64,000 nucleotides of DNA, taken from contig OZ024843.1 of the NCBI GenBank assembly GCA_964017145.1, positions 1,603,001-1,667,000 of the forward strand, in the 5' to 3' direction. Below are positions 43,937 to 54,756 of the stretch, one piece after another (position 1 is the first letter of the stretch; every line of letters begins with the position of its first letter). The position numbers were made by a program, and so were the translations under genes. The DNA comes from Agrocybe praecox. Lineage: Eukaryota > Basidiomycota > Agaricomycetes > Agaricales > Agrocybaceae. The notes under the pieces were generated by a model that was given only the letters and a program-made list of their open reading frames with translations, was not told the DNA's origin and did no database searches.

Positions 43937-45098
43937 ATGGATGTTTCTAATATTCTTGCATCCCATGCGGCAAAATTGTAAGTTTTCATTTTGTATACCG
44001 TCACCCAAATCTCATTGAAACATCCCTCTTCAGTCAATCAGTTACTGTCGAAAAAGAAACACCTTTAGCGGTCGATGCAGGGCTTCTCATGGTTACAGAT
44101 TTAAATCCAATAGAAGCAGAAAGTTATAAGTGAGGAATAAATCTTGGACTATACCATCATAGATCTTGTTTATTAATCATTGCAATAGCGAAAATCTGGA
44201 AGAACATCTTCAGTCATTAGCGCGCGACGGTGTACAATCCCTTATTACATCTCTCTTTTCTCTGCCCACAAAACCTTCACCCGATGGCCCTCTTGCTATT
44301 CTACCTCCTCCAGTATACCAGCTCCCCCGTGCGAAGCCTCTCCCTAAACCTAAGCCTCCCACAAAATGGGAGAAGTTTGCCGCGGCGAAAGGAATCCAAC
44401 ACAAGGTTAGGGACAAGAAGGTTTGGGATGAAGAAAAGCAGGAGTGGGTTAACAGATGGGGCCGTAATGGGAAGAACAGAGAAGTTGAAGAGCAATGGAT
44501 TCATGAAGTTCCTCTCAACGCTGGTGAGTGTTGCTCCCATTTGGTGTCGCCTTTTTATACTGAATTTTTCTATCTCCCTTTCTTAGATGTGGACTATGAT
44601 CCACGAAAGGTCGCACGAGATGCTAGAAAGGAAAGAATAGCCAAGAATGAAAAGAAACATGAGCAAAATCTGGCTCGTGACGCAAATCCTCGTCAAGAAC
44701 GTAAACAAGAAATCGACAAAACTCTTGCTACTACGCGTGTCAGTACAGCAAGCATGGGTAAATTTGACAACCGACTGGAAGGGGAGAAGAAGATCCGCGG
44801 CGTGAAACGAAAGGTTATTTCTTTCCCTCTATCATGGCCTACCGCATATTGACCGATTGCATAGTTCAATCCTAATGAGGAATCTGTCGAAAGCGAGATG
44901 AAGGCTTCTTTGGACTTGTTGGGCAAAATGGAGAGCGACAAGAAAAAGATGAGAAAAGATCCCCGTGGTGAAGAAAGCGGTTTAAATGTCCGCAAAGCCG
45001 TCAAATTTGCTAGTAAGGGGAGAGGGGGTGTCTCTCTCGGACGAGAAATGTCAGGCAGGGGTCGAGGTGGAAAGGGGGGACGAGGGGGTAAACGCTAA
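43937..45098 (+). CDS. RRS1: Ribosome biogenesis regulator Rrs1
   Basis: Exons 43937-43977, 44034-44129, 44189-44523, 44587-44813 and 44865-45098; 310 residues. Signature: DAGLLMVTDLNPIEAESY, SLFSLPTKPSPDGPLAILPP, the LPRAKPLPKPKPPTKWEKFA block, then GIQHKVRDKKVWDEE and RWGRNGKN. Rrs1 works with Rpf2 to load the 5S RNP into pre-60S particles in the nucleolus. The C-terminus is basic and ends in an RG-rich tail (SGRGRGGKGGRGGKR). All five exons join in phase. Confidence 0.95.
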
Positions 45099-45343
45099 TT
45101 CGCTACACGTATTCACATTGACGAGCCTTGTTTTCTTCCTCTGTTCTGTCAAAATCATATCTCACGGGATTGTACATTAGAGGCATAATGTTTTATTGTC
45201 AGTGTGTTGAATGGCCACTAACTACCTGTACATGTCATATGTCATAGGAATAAAATAAATGGACTCAATATAGTCCGTTGCAACTTGCTAAATGTCAATG
45301 ATACAGAAATGATTGTAAGAAAAAACGAATGCAAAAGGTTGGT

Positions 45344-46446
45344 TTACTTAGTTGAATCAAAAGGAAGACGTTCCAACTTGGCTTTGCCTTCATCGATCCA
45401 CTCTTGTTTAACCAACTTTTCTTTCTCTGCATAATAGAGCCGGTAAACCAACTTAATGGTTCCTTCGCTCACTCCAGCAACCGCGCTGATGTCCCTGACC
45501 GACTTTACTTTCCCAAGCAAGTGGCAGGTGAAATAGATGGCGCCTCCAGCAATCGAAACAGGACTACGACCGTCAGCAATGCCATATTTTCTGGCGGCAA
45601 TGATGATGTCACTGCAAATGGACTGCACATTGGGTGGTAAGTCGAGGTGATTGCAATACCGAACAAGAAGATTCTCCGGTCCAGTCGACGGTGAAGATGC
45701 GGTATGTGTCGTCGAGGCACCCGGTGACAAGTTAAAGGCTTGTTCAAGGGCCTTGTAGCACTGTCCGAGCATTTTTTTCTGCACGTGGGTGAGGTTGCAA
45801 ATTTCGCGGAAAGTACGGGGAACGTGGGCTTGACGACAAGCAATGAAGATACAAGCAGCAATAACTGCTTCTAGTGGTTTACCACGTAGAAGTTTCTCTT
45901 CATCGGCGCGTTTGTATAGTTGCTTTGCAATATCGCTGATAGTCTTCGGAAGAGAAAACTGGTCACACCATGTCGAGATATCGCGGAAGGCCGAGTGAAG
46001 ACCTCGCTCTGAACGACCATTTTGTGATCGCGATGATGCACGTTGAAGTTCTCGAGCAATGCCTGAACCCCCATCCCGGAAACTGATGATAGTATCCAAC
46101 TGTTCAATTCCTTCCATGAGAGGGTCGGAGGCAGCACCAACACGTGAAGGATCGTCTCCTTCATCGTTTGCGAAAGTCTGGTAAATCATGAAAATGCGTC
46201 CTAATGAATAAAGTTTAACAGTAAACGCACCCGCCATTCACTTCTAGTGTCGACAATACGGTCGCCTAGAACTAAACCACAGTTACCACACACGAGATCT
46301 CCGCTACCGAACTCCTCGACAATATTAGGGTTCGGGTCTCTACATTCTGGACAGATAAGGCGAACAGCGAGGTCGGGCCCAAATATAGGCTGGGCCGCTG
46401 CCTTTTGCTGGGGCGCAGCGAGAGGGAATGGTTTTGCGTACGCCAT
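45344..46446 (-). CDS. SUA7: Transcription initiation factor TFIIB
   Basis: Exons 46231-46446 and 45344-46177; 349 residues. The N-terminal zinc ribbon has CPEC and CGNC pairs (LICPECRDPNPNIVEEF, then GDLVCGNCGLVLGDRIVD). The B-reader/linker TRSEWRTFANDEGDDPSRVG follows. Two cyclin-fold repeats come next, with FIACRQAHVPRTFREICNL in the first and ARKYGIADGRSPVSIAGGAI plus SVRDISAVAGVSEGTIKLVY in the second. It bridges TBP-bound promoter DNA and RNA polymerase II. The single 53-nt intron is phase 0. Length fits the family. Confidence 0.96.
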
Positions 46447-46929
46447 CGTCGTAAAGTCGTAGAAGGAGGTTCTCGGTGGGTATTTCAGACAATGTATTCA
46501 ACCCTTTGTAGTCGTATGCAGTCCAACTTCAAAGTCTATTAAGGGCCGTGTAGTTCGCTCCGAATTAGTGAAAAGTCATGCATTAAGACCTACCAGTATA
46601 CAGTATCCAATTGAAGGCTTTAACCACTAACTGAAGGTGAATGCCACTGAAGGGCACAACGACGTCGTGGTGGTCGAAAACAAATGTAATTTACGGCACC
46701 GATGTCACGATGAGTAGGTTTATGACAAAGCAGGACGTGACTTTAAGTAGATCGTGAGAATTTTCTTTATATGGCACACTACCATCCGGAGAGTCGCTCT
46801 TGAAGCTTGAACTTGGAAAAAAAAACTTGACAGAAGCGCCTTGAACACATCGTTTTAGCGATTACAAAAATATGCTATACTGTCTGTAACTAAAGAAACA
46901 GGAGATTAAACGTATGTAGTACTAATTAT
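46447..46929. other. TFIIB upstream region and 3' side of intronless gene
   Basis: 483 bp between minus-strand genes. AT-rich with an A10 run near 46815. I see no ORF or RNA gene. Confidence 0.4.
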
Positions 46930-48129
46930 TCAGTCAGAATCATAGAAATCGTCTGAATAAGAGGAACCATATCCTTCATCGGAAAACACTTCTTCACCCT
47001 CGTAATCTTCTTCTGGCCCTTCACTGGATGAGTAATACACCCCTTCATCGCTGGCTATTCCGTCACTCATGTATTCATGATCTGAATCATCTGAATCGTG
47101 CAGGTAGCTTTCTCGGTAGTTTGTTCCATAATTGTGGTATGATTCCACATAACCACTGGATACTGCAACATTGTTCGGATATGGACTGGGATTATATGCC
47201 TCATAAGACACCCTCGACAGATCCGAAAGGTTTTCTGAGTCTACATCTTGAGCTCCATTTACAGACCAACGAGGAGATGAGGAATGCGGTGGAGAAGGAG
47301 GTTCCTCGCCGCGTTCCTCTCCATATGTAGAGTCTTCACGTTGAGCATAGCCAGAGTCGCGATGTCTAACAAGTTGTGCGTCAGTGCGACCAATGAAATT
47401 CGGAGGGAAATAAGAAGTAGGGCTATGGGGCGACGTTGGAACGTTGTTTTCGTGATATTGGGAGAGTGGTTCTGCAAATGGATGATCATCTTCTGAAGGA
47501 AAATAACCCCTATAACTAGAACTAGCCGAGTTCAAGGGTGGGGGCGGTGGGTACAAGCTAGTGGTACGTATTCTGGGGACCGATGGAGGTCCGTAAGTAC
47601 CGGAATGTCTTCGTGGGTGGCCAGGAGTATCATAATCTGTGGAAGAATAAAACCCGTCGGGTCTCCCAGATTTTCCTCTTGAATAACCAGGGGATTCCGA
47701 AAAAGAGCGGTATGGATGGCTAGATTGCCGTCCTATCCATGATGGACTAGCTGACGACTCCGATGATTGACTGTCAGAGCCATTACTTCGATTTATCCGA
47801 AAATCAGGTGGAGAGCGTAAATGAGAACGATAATGCGTCCCCGAGTGAACTGCTGAATAGTCTTGAGGTGAAGTCGGATAGGAGGACCATGGGGCATTCG
47901 TACGTGTCGGTGAATTGTAGAGGTAATTTTCTCGGATTTCTCTTTCATGCTCATCAATTTCTCGGAGAGCAGATTCTAGAGCACGCCTGTCGTCTCCCCA
48001 ACTCTGACCTTCTTTGAAGCCATATGAATATAATTCTTGTCTGGTCAAACGACTGCGGTTGTGTGAAAATTGGCTATTTTGGTTAGCTATAGGATCGTCT
48101 AGTATGGACCTCGAGTAATGACTTGACAT
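46930..48129 (-). CDS. Uncharacterised intronless Ser/Tyr-rich protein with acidic tail
   Basis: A single uninterrupted frame of 399 residues from an ATG 70 bp downstream of a TATA-like box. The N-terminal ~65 residues could be helical (SRLTRQELYSYGFKEGQSW, then RALESALREIDEHEREIREN). The middle is Ser/Pro/Tyr/Arg low complexity, and the last ~90 residues are rich in Asp, Glu, Ser and Tyr (EGPEEDYEGEEVFSDEGYGS). I recognise no domain. The length of the open frame in an intron-dense neighbourhood and the biased but non-repetitive composition support it being real. Function is unknown. Confidence 0.6.
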   Translation of the reverse strand: MSSHYSRSILDDPIANQNSQFSHNRSRLTRQELYSYGFKEGQSWGDDRRALESALREIDEHEREIRENYLYNSPTRTNAPWSSYPTSPQDYSAVHSGTHYRSHLRSPPDFRINRSNGSDSQSSESSASPSWIGRQSSHPYRSFSESPGYSRGKSGRPDGFYSSTDYDTPGHPRRHSGTYGPPSVPRIRTTSLYPPPPPLNSASSSYRGYFPSEDDHPFAEPLSQYHENNVPTSPHSPTSYFPPNFIGRTDAQLVRHRDSGYAQREDSTYGEERGEEPPSPPHSSSPRWSVNGAQDVDSENLSDLSRVSYEAYNPSPYPNNVAVSSGYVESYHNYGTNYRESYLHDSDDSDHEYMSDGIASDEGVYYSSSEGPEEDYEGEEVFSDEGYGSSYSDDFYDSD

Positions 48130-48715
48130 CGGAAAAAATACCAGAAGGGTAGTTGACTGAGACTAGATGAGATAAGTGCAGAGCACAAGAACCCCAGCCT
48201 TTATAGCCAACCTTTGAGACGGAGTGCGGGACGCATGAGCTGGCACGCGGCCAGCGTGAGGATGATATCGATCGCCTATGATATGTAATTTATAAAGCAA
48301 GGAGAGACTAGACTTCGAACCGGTCTCTCAATTTCCCACCGAAATGATATAAGTATGCCGCAATATGTACGCATTTTATAAATTGGAACGGCACAAGATA
48401 ATAAAAAAGTGGAATATGTAGGATTTAAAAGGCAACAATGCATAAGGCAAGAAAAGAAACAGTCGATCGGGCGCCAAGTGTACCAAGAGAGAAAACATAC
48501 TGTAGTGCGATGGATGGGAGAGACGAGGCAATATGTATATGTAATGCGGATGTTAAAAGCGATGATATAGAAAACAGCGTCAACACGCAGAGCAGCCAAA
48601 ATGACACAACAGGAGAGAGAGTGAGAGAGTGAGAAGATAGTCGTAAGCGTAAGTAATAGTATATAGAATGTAAGTAAGTCAAACAAATGTCGTGAAAGCA
48701 TGAGGAAAGAGATGC
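48130..48715. other. Intergenic, promoter of intronless gene and 3' side of Barentsz-like gene
   Basis: 586 bp. It contains the TATA-like box at 48199-48205 (minus strand) and a strongly purine-rich plus strand at 48420-48720, likely the 3' untranslated region of the neighbour. No gene was recognised. Confidence 0.4.
48199..48205 (-). promoter_or_regulatory. TATA-like box of intronless gene
   Basis: TATAAAG on the minus strand, 70 bp before the start codon at 48129. Confidence 0.45.
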
Positions 48716-51154
48716 TTAATAATAAACAGTGCCTTGAGGAGGTTGTTCCATGTTGTACAAGTCATATTGTCCTGACATATCCATGTATTGCGGATAGCCG
48801 TAGGGCTCAGGATAATAATACGGTTGCTGATACGAAGGATACATCATCATTCCGGGTTGGCTCATATCTTCGGTGGGGTGACCAATCATGCCGTCATACG
48901 AACCAGGTTCGTTGGAACTCGGTTGCTGATAATATGGATTTTCGGATGAACTCGACAGTTGAGAGGGTTGGAAAGTAGGGGCAGTGCTTCGCAGTCCAGA
49001 CGAAACACGAGGAGCAGATTTGCTCTTAGTAGAGCCAGAATCCTCGGCTGTCGGAGCACGAATTTCGATACGGGATGTCTGCCGAGGGAAAGCAAAAATC
49101 GGCGTCCCAGTGGCCGGGTCAATGAAACCATTCATAGGGGGGGTATGGGAAGGTTGTTGAGCCAAGAAATCAGGAGAAACCGCAGAGGGATGGTGCATAT
49201 GCCGGGGTACAAATGGCATACCAGGAGTGTAATGAGAAGGCATTAAGGGACGTGGATTATACATAGGTGGGGGTTGGAGATAAACGGGATGTCCGGTAGC
49301 AACTTCGTAGGGAAGCCCATGCTGATTCAACGCGACACCAAGTGGTAGTTGAAGCTGATAATTATAAGGAGATCCGTAGGCTGGGGAATGTTGTGATAAT
49401 GGTTGTGGAGGGGGAGGCGGGGGTGTGAATACAGTCTGAAGAGGGGCGAGCGAAGGGCGTTCGACGGAAGAGGTTTCGTCAATGTCATGACTGACTTCAC
49501 CTGAAGGACGCCGCATAACTGCTTCTTCTGTCTTCGCTTGGCGGGCAGGGTCAGGCGCCTGGGGTTCCATAGAAAGTTGTTCTAATTGCGATCGAATGAC
49601 TTGTTCTGGAAGCGCCTCCATGCGAACTTCAGAGGGCGCTACAACCTCGGCGGTCGCAACTGAAGCCGTAGCTGCGGGAGACGGCTGCTCAGGCATCGGC
49701 AAAGGTTCTGCAGAGACCAGTTGGGGCCGCACTGTGAAAACTTCTTCGAGAGGAGTTTCCACTGGTTTGTCTTCAACTGCAAGCTCCCGTTCTTTACCAG
49801 CGCGCTTTGGAATGCGGACGGGGAAATGCCTGTCGTTTACTTCGGGTCCAGCACTAACTGCTTTAGAAGTGGAAGCTTGAGGCGGCGCACGCGGTTTAAA
49901 GGGAGCTCTCACTATGATGGGTTGACGACCTGGCATAGTGACTCGATAACCAGGACCATGCCCTGGCCGAGGCTTTAGATCCGAATCGAAATAAAGGAAC
50001 ACCTCATGTTGTTTAGTCCACATGTATTCGGGTTTCATGACGAACCTAACACGTCCTGGTATCATTTGCGATGCAGCATTGTGTGGTGTTACTGGTGAAG
50101 AAAAACCGCCTCTCATGAATCCTCTTCCTCGACCGCCTCGACCACTGAAAGCCCCGCGCTTAGGAGAAGCTTGCTGATTCCTGGCAACTTGCATTTCGGC
50201 GCGACGTTGCTCTTCCTTTCGCTTCATGTCTTCGAAACCGTCATGCGTCCACGCACGTTCAATTGGCGGAAGATCCTCCGGTTTAACTGCATTAGCCTCG
50301 TCACTTCCTTGACCAGGACGAGACTGTTGCACTTGAAAACCACCGCGCCCATGCACCCCAAAGCCACGACCCCTACCCCTACCACGACCTCTCCACCACC
50401 CACTTAAACTGCGAAATTCACTGTCGATTAGGCGATCGTCATGGCCCCAGAAATTGCCAATAGTGGGTACAAAGGAAGGGTCTGTCTCCAACCTGTGTTG
50501 ATAGGCTTGTCGGGCAGATTGCGAAGAGAAACGGTTAGGAGGCCTTGAGACGGTGGGCTCAGGCAGTTCCGAAGCAGTTGGTTCGTTGTGCTCGGTTGCC
50601 TTGGGAGCTGGTTCAGCGGGAGTGGCACGAACGTCGGAAGCGTGTTTAGACTTCTTCGACTTCTTCGTTTTCTTGGTTGGCACACTGAGAGGAACAGACT
50701 GGCCAGCAAAATCGGTGAAGTCAATCACTGGCAAATCTGCAGGGCCGTGTGCTTTCTCATCCGCTACCATCTCCGACCAATCACCAGTTGGGGCGAAGAA
50801 GGAAGGCACCTCTCCGATAACATTAGCCTCCTCATCCTTCACAACAGTCTCAGGGCTCTTGCTGTTTCTAGGAGTAGGTAGATGTGCGCGATCTTGTGGA
50901 ACGTCCTCGGAAGCTGGTTCTGTGTCTGAATCATCTGTCGCTGAGTCGAGAGAAGACAAATCATCATCGTTCGAGTCCGAGTCAGTGACAGCCTCCCGTT
51001 CAATTTCTTCGTCACTGTCAAGCTCTCCTCTGCCTCTGCCCCTACGTCTCACAACCCGCCTTTTTTTCGGTGCTGCGGCAGTGGCGCGTGGCTTTGGCGC
51101 GGCGACTTTACCAACGGGTCGCGTAGATGCTTGAGAACGAGTGTTTGTAGGCAT
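48716..51154 (-). CDS. Barentsz/CASC3-like eIF4AIII-binding (Btz/SELOR domain) protein
   Basis: A single 812-residue frame without introns. A basic N-terminus (KKRRVVRRRGRGRG) and acidic serine tract precede the core at about residues 215-310: DPSFVPTIGNFWGHDDRLID, LSGWWRGRGRGRGRGFG, and ERAWTHDGFEDMKRKEEQR. That order, F-x-H-D-D-R then Trp with RG repeats then W-x-H-D-x-F, is the Btz domain that wraps around eIF4AIII in the exon-junction complex. A second block follows (GRVRFVMKPEYMWTKQHEVF). The C-terminal half is Pro/Gln/Tyr-rich. In animals the protein promotes translation and decay after splicing. The function in basidiomycetes is inferred from the domain only. Confidence 0.8.
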   Translation of the reverse strand: MPTNTRSQASTRPVGKVAAPKPRATAAAPKKRRVVRRRGRGRGELDSDEEIEREAVTDSDSNDDDLSSLDSATDDSDTEPASEDVPQDRAHLPTPRNSKSPETVVKDEEANVIGEVPSFFAPTGDWSEMVADEKAHGPADLPVIDFTDFAGQSVPLSVPTKKTKKSKKSKHASDVRATPAEPAPKATEHNEPTASELPEPTVSRPPNRFSSQSARQAYQHRLETDPSFVPTIGNFWGHDDRLIDSEFRSLSGWWRGRGRGRGRGFGVHGRGGFQVQQSRPGQGSDEANAVKPEDLPPIERAWTHDGFEDMKRKEEQRRAEMQVARNQQASPKRGAFSGRGGRGRGFMRGGFSSPVTPHNAASQMIPGRVRFVMKPEYMWTKQHEVFLYFDSDLKPRPGHGPGYRVTMPGRQPIIVRAPFKPRAPPQASTSKAVSAGPEVNDRHFPVRIPKRAGKERELAVEDKPVETPLEEVFTVRPQLVSAEPLPMPEQPSPAATASVATAEVVAPSEVRMEALPEQVIRSQLEQLSMEPQAPDPARQAKTEEAVMRRPSGEVSHDIDETSSVERPSLAPLQTVFTPPPPPPQPLSQHSPAYGSPYNYQLQLPLGVALNQHGLPYEVATGHPVYLQPPPMYNPRPLMPSHYTPGMPFVPRHMHHPSAVSPDFLAQQPSHTPPMNGFIDPATGTPIFAFPRQTSRIEIRAPTAEDSGSTKSKSAPRVSSGLRSTAPTFQPSQLSSSSENPYYQQPSSNEPGSYDGMIGHPTEDMSQPGMMMYPSYQQPYYYPEPYGYPQYMDMSGQYDLYNMEQPPQGTVYY

Positions 51155-51595
51155 ATTGAAGACTATGATGGAGAACGTGTTAGTGAAGTTCCAGTTGTGA
51201 GAAGTAAACAGACACTGACTTTATACGAAAGATAGAAATGGTATGCACGATGATGAAACAAAAGGTATCAATGGTGATTAAAGAGTCCTGTGATACAAAA
51301 GGAAAGGATGTTGTTGTTCAGAAAGATGAAAGAGAGCGATAAGACAAAGAGAATCAACGGACGGAGTTGTGGGATTTGAGACGGTTGTTGTCGTCAAAGA
51401 GGACCGGCACCGAACAAGTCAGGAAGAACAGTCTCGTCACTTTGCCGTCATTCAAACTCCGATTTAGCGGTCTTTCAAACCGTTGATTAGTCTCACGACT
51501 GCTATATGTGCTGCCCATAAATATGGTTACTCTATGCTGTCCAACCCCGGTTCTCGGTTAACTTGGGTTTCCTTCTTTTCAGGACCTTGCGCAAT
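51155..51595. promoter_or_regulatory. Divergent promoter region, Barentsz-like / epoxide-hydrolase-like genes
   Basis: 441 bp between start codons. Purine-rich on the plus strand from 51240 to 51420. No TATA box or ORF is convincing. Confidence 0.4.
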
Positions 51596-53024
51596 ATGGA
51601 CCCTCAAATTCCGGAGAGTTTCACTCATAGGATTGAAAAGTTATCGACCGGACGCATATATCACTTCGTTAGTCCCCCTATTTCAATCCAGTCGACCCGC
51701 TTTGCACTCGCTGAAAGTTGAGTTGCCCTAGGTAGACCAGCTGCCCAAGGACTACGATCCCAAGAGGCATATTACACTACTTTGTGCCCATGGATTTCCG
51801 GATCTCTGGCATGTTCCTTGTCTTATGAAATCCATCTATGTTGAACGGTTGGCGCTTGTTGTATTAGGTATGGATGGCGCTTTCAAATAGGTCCATGGGT
51901 CCGTAGAGGTTGCCGAGTAGTAGTTCCAGACATGCTTGGCTATGGAGGAACCTCCAAACCAGTCGAGGCTTCCGAATATTCCACAAAGAAATTGTGCGCC
52001 GATCTTGCTGCATTGTTGGATCTTCTTCAGATACGGAAGGCTGTACGTTTAGGTCTTTGTCTGGAAGTATGATTTATAAATGCTGATGAAACGACCAGGT
52101 GGTCATAGGGCACGATTGGGGAGCATTTACCGTCGGTCGATTTGCTCTTTGGTACCCGGATCGTCTGCATGCGCTTGTAATGTCAGCTTCCGATTGCCCA
52201 TGCTATTGAGTAGGAGATGCTCTATTAATATTGACGAACACAGGCTGAGCATTCCATACACGCCGCCTTCCCCTACCTATATACCCATCGAAGAAGTTGC
52301 CCAACGTGCTCCAAGTCTCGGGTACCAGGTCTATTTTGCAAGTCCAAAATCCACGCTAGAGGTCCTTGCTCATGTGAGCCTTCCAAAACATCTTTCTATT
52401 TTTAAAAAACTTCTATTATGAAAAGGCTAATATCAATTTAACACCCCTCCAGCTTCCCAGATTTCTCTCGCTTTCGTATAGTACACCCAGCTCAAAGATC
52501 GATTATTTTCAGCTAGGTTCACTCGAAAAGTTGTTGCTAAGAAAGAAAGTCCCCAAAACACAATCCATTTTGACCGAAAAGGTATACCAGCGTGTTAGTA
52601 ACCACGCAACACATGGTACTAAATTTCTCTAGGAAACGCAATACTATCTCTCCCAACTTGGGAAGGGGATGTTTGGACCTCTCAATTATTATCGCACGTC
52701 AAAATTCAGACATGAGGAGGAAGCAGGTGAGGAGGATATCATCGTTTGCTTATGTGCTTGCTGATCCTTTTTAATCCAGAGTATGGCCTTCCTGCCAACC
52801 TTCGGGCGGACCTCCCCGTACTCTTCATGTACGGAACGAAAGACTTGACGGCTGTGCCATTTGTCATAGAGAAATCCAAGAAATTTATAAAGCGTTATCA
52901 GGGCGTCGCATTTGAAGGTCGAGGGCATTGGCTGATGGTCGAGGCAAAGGATGAAGTTACAAAAACGGTCATTAATTGGCTTGAGGGTTTGACATCTTCG
53001 AAGCCTTTGAAACCCAGACTCTGA
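51596..53024 (+). CDS. Alpha/beta-hydrolase, soluble epoxide hydrolase type
   Basis: Exons 51596-51667, 51732-51808, 51868-52042, 52099-52181, 52244-52373, 52453-52581, 52633-52726 and 52780-53024; 334 residues. It shows the oxyanion motif HGFPDLW (44-50), the nucleophile elbow GHDWGA with Asp114, the acidic residue in GTKDLTAVPF (about Asp275) and the base His303 in GRGHW. An Asp nucleophile plus HGxP points to epoxide hydrolase or haloacetate-dehalogenase-like enzymes acting by a covalent ester. The substrate is unknown. No signal peptide, so probably cytosolic or peroxisomal. The intron at 51809-51867 requires a GC donor (CTG|GCATGT) to preserve DLWYGWRFQIGPW. Confidence 0.88.
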
Positions 53025-53272
53025 TTTCAATCCATTATTCATACGGTATGTGTATACTTTGTAAATTCATAAGACTCTAGGCAGTGTGTACTTTGTTGTG
53101 TTTGTATTTCCACCAAGAATATGTATGTATGTACTTTTAAGATTCATATTAGGCGCCAATTTGGTAGTGTTTGTATTGACAATGTCGGAGTCTGTTGGGC
53201 CGCAATGACCGTTATTCAGACTACTTCATTCTTCAAAATCTTTGCTCCTTGACCCAATCAAACTCAGAAACC

Positions 53273-54756
53273 ATGTCCCAGCCTTCACCACCAAAAGACG
53301 AGGATGAGATCCCAATCCCCGAACGACCCCCTTCTCCTCCTATACACACTACCTTTAGTGTTCGCGGAATCCATGTATGAACCATCCATTGACGATCGGC
53401 TACTTAATAACTCATCATGTCTTGTCGTAATATAATTCGCGTCCATGTCCAGCCACCAACTTTCTCTGCATTCAAGCCACGAGATTTTAGAGTGACAAGT
53501 TCACAGTCGATGAATCATGTTGCGTGGAGTTGCGATGGAAAGAAGCTTGCAGCAGTTGGGGTTGACAAATTGACGAGAGTATGGAATCCTGAGAAGAACG
53601 TACGTGTGTCTCGGGAAATTTTCTCACTATTTAAAGTCTAATGTGCTCAACTGGATAAGCCTGATATACGAAGCGCGCAAACGTACTCGGGAGGACATGC
53701 AGATGATGTCGATTACGTTTCTTGGAACCCAACACACCCGGATTTGTTTTGCACATCTAGTCAAAAAGATAGACGGCTCGTGTTCTGGGATGCACGTCGT
53801 GTGTTACTCCATCCTGACTATCGTGTTGATTCTCGTCCCGCTGATCTTGTTAATCCAGAAAGTAAATATATTCAACAGTGTCCCCTGCGGGTATCTCCAG
53901 CCAAGACGGTTTATGCCCCAGATGGTAAATCGTTACTGTACATATCAGTAGGCCATCGACTATCCTTCATGACTCTATCAAGTGCGGGCGAAGGAACGAA
54001 AGAAGAATGGCGAAATTTCGACAGAGAATCGGTATGAGTCTCAGATCTTCCCGAGTTCAAGTGTTCCCTATATAACTAAATGGATTACAAGCCAGTAGGC
54101 TCATCTGCTATCTTTAACCACGCTGGTGATGGGCTCGTGGTGTCCCACAGCTCGGAGCATACGATACGAGTTCTAGATTATCCTTCAATGACAGTCCTCG
54201 AGAGCCTTGCTGCACACGTTGGAGGATGCATCGCGCTAGCTTTTGATCCTCGAGGAAGGTTGGACTTTGTTCATCTCTGTCAGATTTTCATATTCAATGC
54301 TGACGAATCTGCAAGATATCTCGCTACTGGAGGACTGGATTCTATTGTCAATATGGTCGACTTAAACGACTGGATATGCACTCGTACCATTACCGTATGC
54401 GAGTAGGTCTACCAGCAATGCATCGACGTTATTGTTATCTGATTCTGCGTAGGAATAATATCAACGACCTCAGCTTCTCGTATGATGGCGAATATCTGGC
54501 CATTGCGAATGGAGGCAATTATATCGACATCGTAAGATCGAAATTTGCTCTCGATGCCTTTTCTTTTCTAATATAATGATAATAGTGTGCGACGGAAACA
54601 GGCATTCCTCTGCATCGTGTACCGGCTTTGGCACCGTCACCAACAGTCGCTTGGCATCCTTCAAAATATGCTATTGCGTATTGTGGACAGACAAAAGCAA
54701 AAGAAGGGGGCCCACCGGCCACTGCTGTTGTTAGCATGTTTGGATTACTTGAATAG
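53273..54756 (+). CDS. THO complex subunit 3 (THO3/TEX1-type WD40 protein)
   Basis: Exons 53273-53374, 53453-53599, 53660-53798, 53859-54031, 54092-54258, 54316-54402, 54453-54531 and 54586-54756; 354 residues. WD-repeat landmarks: VAWSCDGKKLAAVGVDKLTR, SGGHADDVDYVSWNPTHPDL, FCTSSQKDRRLVFWDAR, AKTVYAPDGKSLLYISVGH, GGCIALAFDPRGRYLATGGL and LSFSYDGEYLAIANGG. These match THO3/Tex1 in order. The protein is a propeller subunit of THO/TREX, coupling transcription to mRNA export. Two junctions (53798/53859 and 53599/53660) were fixed by homology, giving DARQSKYIQQC and PDIRSAQTYSGGH. All phases agree. Confidence 0.9.

Noticed and set aside
42437..54756. A functional operon-like cluster of gene-expression factors.
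   Set aside because: Genes alternate strand and have separate promoters; housekeeping genes of this class are common enough for chance grouping.
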